A stretch of DNA of 6,095 nucleotides, taken from NCBI GenBank assembly GCA_002381045.1, contig DFWT01000274.1, positions 5,263 to 11,357 of the forward strand, given 5' to 3'. The position numbers were made by a program, and so were the translations under genes. This document shows positions 1-5,397 of this stretch, one piece after another. The stretch's first letter is position 1. Each line of letters begins with the position of its first letter. This DNA is from Rhodoferax sp. UBA4127 (lineage in GTDB: Bacteria > Pseudomonadota > Gammaproteobacteria > Burkholderiales > Burkholderiaceae_C). Under the pieces are notes generated by a model. The model made no database searches, had not been told where the DNA came from, and was given only the letters and a program-made list of their open reading frames with translations.

Positions 1-1
1 G

Positions 2-736
2 ACCTATTTTGCCGAGCAACATTCCGTCACCCGGGCCACCACCGCCAATCGTCGATTGACAGTGTTCAAGCGTTTTTTCCGCTGGGCTTTGCGTGAACGC
101 CTGATCGCAGCGGATCCGACCTTGAAATTGCAGGCTGCCAAACAGCCCTTGCGCATGCCCAAAAGCCTGACCGAATCACAGGTGGAAAGCCTCTTGAATG
201 CGCCAGATACCAGTGTGGCTTTGGGTGTGCGTGACCGGACCATGCTGGAGCTTATGTATGCCAGCGGTTTGCGGGTTAGCGAGTTGGTTGGGCTGAAAGT
301 GCTTAATGTGAGTCTGTCGGACAACGTGCTGAGGGTGTTTGGCAAGGGCAGTAAAGAGCGGCTGATACCGTTTGGCGAGGTCGCCAGCGTCTGGTTGACG
401 CGCTACCTGGCACAGCCACGCGCCGAGTTGCTGGCTGGCCATCCAAGCGAGGCGCTGTTTGTGACCCAACGTGGCACTAAACCGGGCACGGGCATGAGCC
501 GGGTCATGTTCTGGATGCTGGTCAAAAAATACGCGCTGCAATCGGGTATCACGGTACCGCTGTCACCGCATACGTTGCGGCATGCTTTTGCGACCCATTT
601 GCTGAACCACGGGGCGGACCTGCGTGCAGTGCAGTTGCTGCTTGGGCATGTGGACATTTCCACAACCACGATCTATACCCATGTGGCCCGCGAGCGCCTG
701 AAAACGCTGCATGCGCAGCACCATCCAAGGGGGTGA
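2..736 (+). CDS. xerD: Tyrosine recombinase XerD, 5' end missing
   Basis: Site-specific tyrosine recombinase that, with XerC, resolves chromosome dimers at dif under FtsK control (family knowledge). The frame is open from base 2, giving 244 residues. By alignment with the catalytic Arg of E. coli XerD (R148), about 57 N-terminal residues lie outside the window. The TTG at 56 falls inside the core-binding domain and is not the start. In the visible fragment the catalytic set is complete: Arg91 in GLRVSEL, Lys115 in GKGSKER, His190 and Arg193 in HTLRHAFATH, His216 in LLGHVD, and nucleophile Tyr225 in TIYTHV. The C-terminus ERLKTLHAQHHPRG is close to that of E. coli XerD and separates it from XerC and from phage integrases. 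There is a small (about 3-residue) insertion between the Lys and the HxxR box. It converges with the EAL/HDOD gene, 5 bases between the stops. It looks intact where visible. Confidence 0.95.
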   Translation, partial: TYFAEQHSVTRATTANRRLTVFKRFFRWALRERLIAADPTLKLQAAKQPLRMPKSLTESQVESLLNAPDTSVALGVRDRTMLELMYASGLRVSELVGLKVLNVSLSDNVLRVFGKGSKERLIPFGEVASVWLTRYLAQPRAELLAGHPSEALFVTQRGTKPGTGMSRVMFWMLVKKYALQSGITVPLSPHTLRHAFATHLLNHGADLRAVQLLLGHVDISTTTIYTHVARERLKTLHAQHHPRG

Positions 737-741
737 ATTTT

Positions 742-2013
742 TCAGGTTGACTCGGTGAGTTGTTCAGCCCAGGCCAGCGCCTGCAGATGCGCCCAATTGA
801 CTTGGTGGCCTGTTAGTTGTAGCGCCATGGCGTTCTCTGCAAAGGCGATGTCGTCAACGTCTTCACAGGCCAGTGTCAACTTGAGGAACGGCGCTAATGG
901 CCCAGTGCGGTGCAGCAGCGCGTCGACCACGTTTTGAGGCAGCGAGATCGATTCCAGCACCTTGTCCAGTGGCAGGCCAACCATCGTGTCGAGCAAAGAA
1001 AAGATGCCCACCACAAAGGCGTTGTCACATTCTTCAGGTTCGAGGAGTTCGGCTGCCAGCAATTCCATTAAACGTCCCCGCACAATGGCAGCATGCCCCA
1101 CAGCAGCTGCACAACCCGACACATTGGATGTGGTCATCAAAAGCGCCGCCCAGCGAAACAGCTTCTTCAGGCCGAGCAGCATCACTGCATGTCGAAAGGA
1201 TGTAATTTCAACCCGCAGGCCAAAGCCAGCGGAATTAATGAACCGAAGCAGGTTGTATGAAAGGGTCGGGTCGTGTTTAAAAATTTCTTCGATATCACTG
1301 GTGCTGGCCTGTTTGCGCACCAGGTTAATCAACTGAATGATGGACGCCTGCGATGGCCTGATAGCCTGCCCGTGGATCAACACCGGCTTGGAGAACCAGT
1401 AGCCCTGAAAGAGGGTGCAGCCCAGTTTGCCCGCGGTGAGGTGTTGTTCGGCAGTCTCAACTTTTTCTGCGATCAGGCGCGCGGATGTGGTGCTCTGGGC
1501 TCGCTTGATCGACATGGCCAACGCCTCGGCGCTCAACTTCAGCAGATCCAGTTTGACGAAGGAGGCCATGGCCAGCCAGGATTTGTATTCCGGCATGAGG
1601 GCAGTGTGGTCAAACGCCAGCCTGAACCCCAACTTGTGCACCATGGCCAGGGTTTGCCGGTAGGTTTCAATGTTTTCTTCAGTGGTCTGCTCGGGCGAGA
1701 GCGGCGGTACCTCCAAAACCACATGCTCGGGGTCCACCAATGACAAATGGCCACCTGCCAGCGTCTGATGGGTGCAGTTCACAAAAATCGTGTTGCGCCC
1801 GCTTAGCACCTCACTGTCGGCATTGGACAGCAGGTTAAACAGCAGGGCCGCATCAGTGGCCGCGCTGAACGACTGTCCAGACATTGAACGGTCAAACAAT
1901 TCATAACCAAAGGTGACGCCGCTGGCATCGACGATGGGTTGCCGTGCGATGGTGAGTTCGGACTTTTTGGCTGTCGTCATCATTTGCTCGCTGTTGTCAT
2001 GGGTGGTGCGCAT
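742..2013 (-). CDS. EAL-HDOD regulatory protein with degenerate EAL domain
   Basis: A 423-residue cytoplasmic signalling protein of the EAL-HDOD type (B. subtilis YuxH / Vibrio CdgJ-like architecture). Residues about 20-215 form an EAL domain. The signature is YELF (Glu38) rather than EAL. Asn79, Glu101, Asp135, Lys154, Asp156, Glu183 and Gln203 (in FQGYWFSKP) are present. The DDFG pair reads Asp135-His136, the loop is FDHTA, and AEGVE reads AEKVE. Loss of the second Asp suggests weak or no cyclic-di-GMP hydrolysis (inference). Residues about 216-410 form an HDOD domain, with the typical stretches HDPTLSYNLLRFINSAGFG and FRHAVMLLGLKKLFRW. There is no signal peptide, membrane segment or GGDEF domain. 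The chosen ATG has AGGGA 5 bases upstream; the in-frame ATGs at residues 11-12 lack this. It lies 18 bases after the DUF455 gene and is probably cotranscribed. Such proteins often affect motility or biofilm, but the target here is unknown. Confidence 0.88.
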   Translation of the reverse strand: MRTTHDNSEQMMTTAKKSELTIARQPIVDASGVTFGYELFDRSMSGQSFSAATDAALLFNLLSNADSEVLSGRNTIFVNCTHQTLAGGHLSLVDPEHVVLEVPPLSPEQTTEENIETYRQTLAMVHKLGFRLAFDHTALMPEYKSWLAMASFVKLDLLKLSAEALAMSIKRAQSTTSARLIAEKVETAEQHLTAGKLGCTLFQGYWFSKPVLIHGQAIRPSQASIIQLINLVRKQASTSDIEEIFKHDPTLSYNLLRFINSAGFGLRVEITSFRHAVMLLGLKKLFRWAALLMTTSNVSGCAAAVGHAAIVRGRLMELLAAELLEPEECDNAFVVGIFSLLDTMVGLPLDKVLESISLPQNVVDALLHRTGPLAPFLKLTLACEDVDDIAFAENAMALQLTGHQVNWAHLQALAWAEQLTEST

Positions 2014-2031
2014 TGTTTTCCCTGTTTAGCC

Positions 2032-2895
2032 CTATTGTGCGGTGAGAACGGGTGGTGCTGCGGCATGTTGCAGTGCGTACAACTCGTCTTCGGTAAAGCC
2101 GGCAGCTCGGCGCGCCTGCAAGTTAAAGGGTCCTCGCAAGGCAGGTGCCTGGTAGCGCCGCGCCAAATCAGTGTAAGCTGTGACAGGGTCCAGATTGCGT
2201 TTGTCGCACATGTAACGGTACCAGCGGTTGCCAATGGCTACATGGCCGATTTCATCGCGCAGGATGATGTCCAGAATGGCTGCGCCCGCCCTATCCCCCA
2301 CCGACACCAAGCGGTTGCGAACAGCAGGCGTGGCGTCCAAGCCGCGGGCTTCCAGGGTGCGCGGCACCAGCGCCAACCGGGCCAGCAAATCATCTTTGGT
2401 GCGCTCGGCCATGTCCCACAAGCCGTCGTGCGCCGGCAAATCGCCATAGGCATAACCCATGTCTGACAGATGTGCCTGAAGCAAGTCAAAGTGCAATGCC
2501 TCTTCTTGCGCCACCTGCCACCAGTCCAGGTAAAAAGACTCAGGCATCCCGGGAAAACGCCACATCATGTCCAGCGCCAGGTCAATGGCGTTGGCCTCGA
2601 TATGGGTCAACGCATGAATCAAACCGGCACGACCTTCCAGCGTGCCGACCGCGCGCGTTTTCAATTTGGAGGGATGAACCAGCACGGGGAGGGTTGATCT
2701 GCCGGGCAGACCCCGCTGGTCACAAAGGTGTTCATTGGTGTGCAGCAGGTAGTCTGGCGCATGTATTTGCCGGACGCCCTTGGCCTTGTCATGGACTGAA
2801 GTGATCATCAACAGTTGCTGGGCTTTTGCGCGCAACGAGCCCTCAGAGCGCGGGAGCGCATCGTCAGGCGCGGCGTGGGGGGATGGGCAGTTCAT
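2032..2895 (-). CDS. DUF455-family ferritin-like protein
   Basis: A 287-residue protein (from the ATG at 2895) of the DUF455 family, whose fold is ferritin-like and whose physiological role is not established. Candidate carboxylate/His metal ligands lie in helix-like segments: HIEANAIDLALD (His98, Glu100), EEALHFDLLQ (Glu131, Glu132, His135) and RDEIGHVAIG (Asp214, Glu215, His218). This pattern fits a di-metal four-helix bundle. The frame could open further upstream at ATG 2928 or TTG 2955. I prefer 2895 because family similarity begins near residue 20 (SLRAKAQQLL), the 2955 start would overlap the divergent carbonic anhydrase gene, and a -10-like box at 2923-2918 would place transcription start downstream of the 2928 ATG. 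None of the starts has a strong Shine-Dalgarno. It is followed after 18 bases by the EAL/HDOD gene. It could be a minor oxidoreductase or a metal-binding protein; the family call is firm, the function is not. Confidence 0.87.
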   Translation of the reverse strand: MNCPSPHAAPDDALPRSEGSLRAKAQQLLMITSVHDKAKGVRQIHAPDYLLHTNEHLCDQRGLPGRSTLPVLVHPSKLKTRAVGTLEGRAGLIHALTHIEANAIDLALDMMWRFPGMPESFYLDWWQVAQEEALHFDLLQAHLSDMGYAYGDLPAHDGLWDMAERTKDDLLARLALVPRTLEARGLDATPAVRNRLVSVGDRAGAAILDIILRDEIGHVAIGNRWYRYMCDKRNLDPVTAYTDLARRYQAPALRGPFNLQARRAAGFTEDELYALQHAAAPPVLTAQ

Positions 2896-2919
2896 GTCTG
2901 GCTGGGCTATCCCTACAAT
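2891..2919 (+). promoter_or_regulatory. Putative sigma-70 promoter for the carbonic anhydrase gene
   Basis: The -10 box TACAAT at 2914-2919 matches 5 of 6 consensus bases. It lies 17 bases from a weak -35, TTCATG, at 2891-2896. Transcription would begin around 2926, leaving a leader of about 23 bases that carries the GGAAAG ribosome site. Placement supports it more than the -35 match does. Confidence 0.5.
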
Positions 2920-2923
2920 TCTA
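2918..2923 (-). promoter_or_regulatory. Putative -10 box for the DUF455 gene
   Basis: Read on the minus strand, 2923-2918 is TAGAAT, 5 of 6 matches to the -10 consensus. It overlaps the plus-strand TACAAT box by two bases. No good -35 is visible: TTGCCG at 2949-2944 sits 20 bases away. If used, the DUF455 leader would be only about 15 bases, starting near 2911. Confidence 0.3.
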
Positions 2924-2936
2924 GGCATCTTGGTTT

Positions 2937-2942
2937 GGAAAG
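2937..2942 (+). promoter_or_regulatory. Ribosome binding site deciding the carbonic anhydrase start
   Basis: GGAAAG sits 6 bases before the ATG at 2949. It supports that start and hence a 53-base gap to the divergent DUF455 start at 2895. Confidence 0.6.
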
Positions 2943-2948
2943 ACGGCA

Positions 2949-3473
2949 ATGGCAATTTACGAGGTGGAGGGCATCAGCCCAGAAATTCCCGAGTCGGCCT
3001 GGGTGGCGGGCAGTGCAGAGGTGATGGGTGATGTGGTGCTGGGTGAAGAGGTGGGCATCTGGTTTGGGGTGGTGGTGCGTGGCGATACCGCGCCGATTCG
3101 GATTGGGGCCCAAACCAACATTCAGGACTTGAGCGTGCTGCACGCCGATGTGGGCATGCCCTTGACCATTGGCGAAGGGGTGACGGTGGGTCACCAAGCC
3201 ATGCTCCACGGTTGCACGGTGGGTGACCACAGCCTGATTGGCATTGGGGCGGTGGTGCTCAATGGCGCAAAAATTGGCAAAGGTTGTCTGGTGGGGGCTG
3301 GGGCCTTGGTGACCGAAGGAAAGGAATTTCCTGATGGCTCGATGATCATTGGCAGCCCGGCCAAAGTGGTGCGTACCCTGACACCCGAACAGTTGCAAGG
3401 CTTGCGCCTGAGCGCCCAGCATTACGTGGCCAATGCGAAGCGATTCAAACTCAGCTTGAACAAAATTGCCTGA
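2949..3473 (+). CDS. Gamma-class carbonic anhydrase family protein
   Basis: A 174-residue left-handed beta-helix protein of the gamma carbonic anhydrase / YrdA / PaaY group; active members are trimers with zinc at subunit interfaces. Hexapeptide repeats run from about residue 20 to 140, marked by turns such as VMGDVVLGEEVGIW, IGEGVTVGHQ, VGDHSLIGIGAVV and IGKGCLVGAGALV. The three expected zinc ligands are present: His65 (VLHAD), His82 (GHQ) and His87 (LHGC). Arg44 and Asp46 of the conserved RGD, Gln55 and Asp60 are also in place. The C-terminal GSPAKVVRTL followed by a helix is usual for the family. Length is typical. The start is fixed by GGAAAG 6 bases upstream. hslO follows after 30 bases in the same frame, so the two are probably one transcript. 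Whether it is an active carbonic anhydrase or a relative with another substrate cannot be read from sequence, but the zinc triad is intact. Confidence 0.93.
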   Translation: MAIYEVEGISPEIPESAWVAGSAEVMGDVVLGEEVGIWFGVVVRGDTAPIRIGAQTNIQDLSVLHADVGMPLTIGEGVTVGHQAMLHGCTVGDHSLIGIGAVVLNGAKIGKGCLVGAGALVTEGKEFPDGSMIIGSPAKVVRTLTPEQLQGLRLSAQHYVANAKRFKLSLNKIA

Positions 3474-3511
3474 TGGCGTTTTTACTTTTTTCGGAATTCC
3501 CATTTGTCTGA
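3473..3511 (+). other. 12-codon mini-ORF bridging carbonic anhydrase and hslO
   Basis: An ATG at 3473-3475 shares one base with the carbonic anhydrase stop (TGATG) and opens a frame encoding MAFLLFSEFPFV. It closes with TGA at 3509-3511, just after the hslO TTG at 3504. Its geometry would let terminating ribosomes be handed on to hslO. It has no ribosome site of its own and may be chance. No peptide function is claimed. Confidence 0.2.
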
Positions 3512-4490
3512 AATTCAAAAATTCATTTTTGAGGGCCTGCCGGTGCGTGGTGCCCTGGTGCGCCTGACCGACGCCTGGACCGAGATCCTCAGCCGTAGGG
3601 CTGCCAACACCACGCATGGTGCGTATCCAGTGCCAGTACAAAACCTGCTAGGTGAAATGACCGCTGCCGCCGTGTTGATGCAGTCCAACATCAAGTTCAA
3701 CGGTTCTTTGGTTCTGCAGGTGTTTGGTGATGGCCCGGTGAAGCTGGCTGTGGTCGAGGTGCAAAGCAACATGAAACTGCGCGCCACCGCCACGGTGGCC
3801 GGCGACGTGGCTCCTCTGGCGAGCATGAGCGAGTTGGTAAACATGCACAACGAAGGCCGCTGTGCCATCACGCTTGACCCGCAAGACCGTCAGCCGGGCC
3901 AACAAGCTTATCAAGGCGTGGTGCCATTGTTTGGGGATGCACGGGAAAAGCTGGAGAAGTTCAGTGATGTGTTGCAGCACTACATGCTGCAAAGTGAGCA
4001 ATTGGATACCACACTTGTTTTGGCAGCTGACGATAAGGTGGCTGCAGGCCTGTTGATTCAGCGTTTGCCCATGGCTGGCGGTGCTAATTTGGCTGGTCAC
4101 GCGCAACAGGCCGATGAAGACCAGATTGGCTTGAACGAGCACTACAACCGCATTGCGTTGCTGGCCTCCAGTTTGAAGCGCGAGGAACTCTTAACTCTGG
4201 ACATCCAGAGCATTCTGCACCGCCTGTTTTGGGAAGAGCAGCTGCTGCAGTTTGAGCCCCAACAGGGCGACAACGGCCCGAAATTCAACTGCAGTTGCAG
4301 CCGTGAACGGGTGAGCAAAATGATTCAGGGTCTAGGCCTTGATGAAGCCCAAAGTATTTTGAAGGAACAGGGTCAGATAGAAGTGGGCTGTGATTTTTGC
4401 GCCGCTCAGTACCGTTTTGATGCGGTGGATGTCACTCAGATGTTTTTGCCGCCCATGGGTGTGCCTGCGGCCAGCAACAAGTTGCACTGA
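3504..4490 (+). CDS. hslO: Redox-regulated chaperone Hsp33
   Basis: Cytosolic holdase chaperone switched on by oxidative unfolding: oxidants form disulfides among four zinc-binding cysteines and expose the client-binding surface (family knowledge). It has 328 residues, somewhat longer than E. coli Hsp33. The N-terminal domain (about 1-190) contains FIFEGLPVRGALVRL and the conserved core LLGEMTAAAVLM. A polar stretch at about 191-211 may account for part of the extra length. The redox switch is at the C-terminus: Cys263 and Cys265 (CSC), then Cys296 and Cys299 (CDFC), giving CxC-x30-CxxC, within the family's spacing. The start is TTG. Between the upstream in-frame TGA (3471-3473) and this codon there is no ATG, GTG or other TTG in frame, and SEIQKFIFEG is the normal family N-terminus. 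A weak CGGAA lies about 8 bases upstream. It is probably cotranscribed with the carbonic anhydrase gene. Its stop is 2 bases from that of zapA on the other strand. Confidence 0.95.
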   Translation: MSEIQKFIFEGLPVRGALVRLTDAWTEILSRRAANTTHGAYPVPVQNLLGEMTAAAVLMQSNIKFNGSLVLQVFGDGPVKLAVVEVQSNMKLRATATVAGDVAPLASMSELVNMHNEGRCAITLDPQDRQPGQQAYQGVVPLFGDAREKLEKFSDVLQHYMLQSEQLDTTLVLAADDKVAAGLLIQRLPMAGGANLAGHAQQADEDQIGLNEHYNRIALLASSLKREELLTLDIQSILHRLFWEEQLLQFEPQQGDNGPKFNCSCSRERVSKMIQGLGLDEAQSILKEQGQIEVGCDFCAAQYRFDAVDVTQMFLPPMGVPAASNKLH

Positions 4491-4492
4491 CC

Positions 4493-4816
4493 TTAGATCA
4501 GCTGATCGTCGCGGCTGAGTGCCTCGTCCAAGCGGACCAACAAAGCTGCCAAACGCGCGTTGGATTCGCCAGAATCTGCCGGGGTGGAAGCAGGCGCCAG
4601 TTGGCTTGTTTGCGCACTTTGATCAGCGAGATCAAACGCCAGGTTGAGTGCCGCCAGCACGGCAATGCGGTCCCGCGCGCGAACTTTGCCGGCATCGCGA
4701 ATTTTGCACATGGCCGTGTCTACCCGCTCGACTGCATCCAGCAACTTGCCGTCGCCACCGTCCGGGCAACCCAACAGGTAGCTTTGTCCCATGATTTGCA
4801 CTTCCAACTGCTTCAT
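4493..4816 (-). CDS. zapA: Cell division protein ZapA
   Basis: Small cytoplasmic protein that bundles and stabilises FtsZ filaments at the division ring. It has 107 residues, the usual size. The N-terminal globular part has the ZapA pattern: LEVQIMGQSYLLGCPDG, then LLDAVERVDTAMCKIRD, then RDRIAVLAALNLAFDL. The C-terminal half continues as a helix (ARLAALLVRLDEAL) after a polar Ser/Thr/Pro-rich linker at about residues 67-85, which is longer than expected for a continuous coiled coil. The ATG overlaps the stop of the upstream ZapB-like gene as ATGA (4816-4813). Translation is therefore probably coupled; only a weak GGA is seen upstream. It ends in convergence with hslO. Confidence 0.93.
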   Translation of the reverse strand: MKQLEVQIMGQSYLLGCPDGGDGKLLDAVERVDTAMCKIRDAGKVRARDRIAVLAALNLAFDLADQSAQTSQLAPASTPADSGESNARLAALLVRLDEALSRDDQLI

Positions 4817-5052
4817 GTGAGTCCGGGGGTGTGGTTGGTGCTGGTTTTCTCAGACATGGCGGGCAGGCGTTCCAGAAGGGCATCTACCCTGGCGCGAGCC
4901 GCATTCAAGCGACTTTTGAGGGAATCGCGTTCTTGCGTTAGGGAGTCGATTTGCTGGTACAGAAGGGCGTTGGTGCGGGTCAACTCTTCGTAACGCAGCA
5001 ACAGACGCTCGACGCGCTCAGAAACTAGATCGATTTGACGTAGGTCAGACAT
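4813..5052 (-). CDS. ZapB-like short coiled-coil protein (TIGR02449 type)
   Basis: A 79-residue protein that is almost entirely one predicted coiled coil: residues about 5-62 show heptad spacing of Leu/Val/Ile (DLVSERVERLLLRYEEL, then LLYQQIDSLTQERDSLKSRL). It ends in a short polar tail. Small coiled-coil genes of this kind (TIGR02449 / ZapB-like) are commonly found immediately upstream of zapA in beta- and gammaproteobacteria and are thought to join the division ring through ZapA. The assignment rests on position and coiled-coil character more than on a sequence motif. Its stop overlaps the zapA start by 4 bases. The ATG at 5052 is the only ATG, GTG or TTG in this frame after the upstream stop at 5091-5089, although no Shine-Dalgarno precedes it. 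Confidence 0.8.
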   Translation of the reverse strand: MSDLRQIDLVSERVERLLLRYEELTRTNALLYQQIDSLTQERDSLKSRLNAARARVDALLERLPAMSEKTSTNHTPGLT

Positions 5053-5060
5053 AGCCGTTG

Positions 5061-5066
5061 ATTGTA
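5061..5066 (-). promoter_or_regulatory. Putative -10 box for the ZapB-like/zapA pair
   Basis: Read on the minus strand, 5066-5061 is TACAAT, 5 of 6 matches to -10, and ends 8 bases before the ATG at 5052. Transcription would start near 5054, giving a leaderless or nearly leaderless message, which fits the absence of a ribosome site. No clear -35 is visible. Confidence 0.35.
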
Positions 5067-5089
5067 GGGTTTTGATCAGTAAGCCCGAC

Positions 5090-5095
5090 TAGAAT
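5090..5095 (+). promoter_or_regulatory. Putative -10 box for the riboswitch-btuB transcript
   Basis: TAGAAT (5 of 6 matches) lies 7 bases before 5103, where the first riboswitch helix begins, so the RNA would start right at the aptamer. The -35 position is poor (GGGTTT at 17-base spacing); TTGATC at 5072-5077 is too close at 12 bases. Confidence 0.4.
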
Positions 5096-5102
5096 CCAGC
5101 GC

Positions 5103-5308
5103 GTTGGTGCTCGCGGTGTGGTTCGCATGCCGCAGTTCAACGGGAAGCAGGAGGGTGAGGCGCAATGCCGAACCTAACCTGCGCTGCCCCCGCAACGGTA
5201 AGTGGACGCACCGCAAGGTGCCGCTTTCATCATTGTCACTGAGCGTTTTTGAACACGCGCTTGGGAAGGCGATGGAGGTTGATTCCACCAGCCCGGATAC
5301 CGGCCAAC
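5103..5308 (+). promoter_or_regulatory. Cobalamin riboswitch aptamer
   Basis: An RNA element that binds a vitamin B12 form and represses the downstream gene. Its conserved blocks are in order: GGGAAG (5142-5147); GGTGA (5154-5158); the hallmark GCTGCCCCCGCAACGGTAA (5183-5201), one base off the common CAACTGTAA form; CACTG (5237-5241); GGGAAGG (5263-5269); and the B12 box AGCCCGGATACCGGCC (5290-5305). Supporting helices can be drawn: closing P1 GTTGG (5103-5107) with CCAAC (5304-5308); GCAGG (5147-5151) with CCTGC (5178-5182); and a perfect GCACC-GCAA-GGTGC hairpin with a GNRA tetraloop (5208-5221). The CACTG plus GGGAAGG arrangement resembles the large adenosylcobalamin-type class, but the ligand form is not certain from sequence. 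It stands directly before a TonB-dependent receptor gene, the usual target. Confidence 0.93.
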
Positions 5309-5340
5309 ACGGTGGCTGCGCGCGCAAGTGTGCAACCGTG
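5308..5340 (+). promoter_or_regulatory. First hairpin after the aptamer (possible expression platform)
   Basis: CACGGT (5308-5313) pairs with ACCGTG (5335-5340). Inside, after a GGC bulge, TGCGC (5317-5321) pairs with GTGCA (5330-5334, one G-U), leaving an 8-base loop. This gives 11 pairs. Its first base is the last base of P1. It may be the regulatory hairpin whose loop contacts the aptamer, but I could not identify a convincing loop partner. Confidence 0.45.
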
Positions 5341-5342
5341 AC

Positions 5343-5374
5343 GCTCATGCACTGTCGGGGACGACGGTGAGAGC
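5343..5374 (+). promoter_or_regulatory. Second hairpin before btuB (possible expression platform)
   Basis: CACTGTCG (5350-5357) pairs with CGACGGTG (5362-5369, one G-U) around a GGGA loop. GCTC (5343-5346) with GAGC (5371-5374) extends it across a 3-by-1 internal loop. The SD-like GGTGAGAG (5366-5373) is buried in its 3' arm, but lies 24 bases before the btuB ATG. No U-tract follows, so it is not an ordinary terminator. Confidence 0.45.
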
Positions 5375-5397
5375 TTATTGTTGAATGTTTCCCCTCT

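Noticed and set aside
56..736. TTG at 56 as the start of the recombinase gene
   Set aside because: The frame is open to base 2, and the upstream residues (ATTANRRL) continue the XerD core-binding domain, so the gene is cut by the window edge rather than starting here.
745..769. Imperfect hairpin GGTTGA...TCAGCC with inner CTC/GAG near the xerD/EAL-HDOD convergence
   Set aside because: It has a 4-base bulge and is not followed by a U-tract on either strand (the minus strand continues TGAAAAATTC). It also overlaps coding sequence, so it is not a convincing terminator.
2896..2955. Upstream extension of the DUF455 gene to TTG 2955 or ATG 2928
   Set aside because: The extension would overlap or abut the divergent carbonic anhydrase gene, passes through the putative promoter and adds no family-conserved residues.
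2913..3641. 242-residue minus-strand open frame opposite the carbonic anhydrase gene
   Set aside because: It is His/Gln-rich antisense sequence with no family resemblance, and the plus strand carries a clear hexapeptide-repeat protein.
4474..4485. Short inverted repeat GCAAC/GTTGC at the hslO 3' end
   Set aside because: Only a 4-bp stem is sterically possible and no T-run follows in either direction.
4496..4507. Perfect 12-base palindrome GATCAGCTGATC at the end of zapA
   Set aside because: It encodes the last zapA codons, could form only a 4-bp stem with a 4-base loop, and has no T-run on either side. It is too short to call a terminator or an operator.
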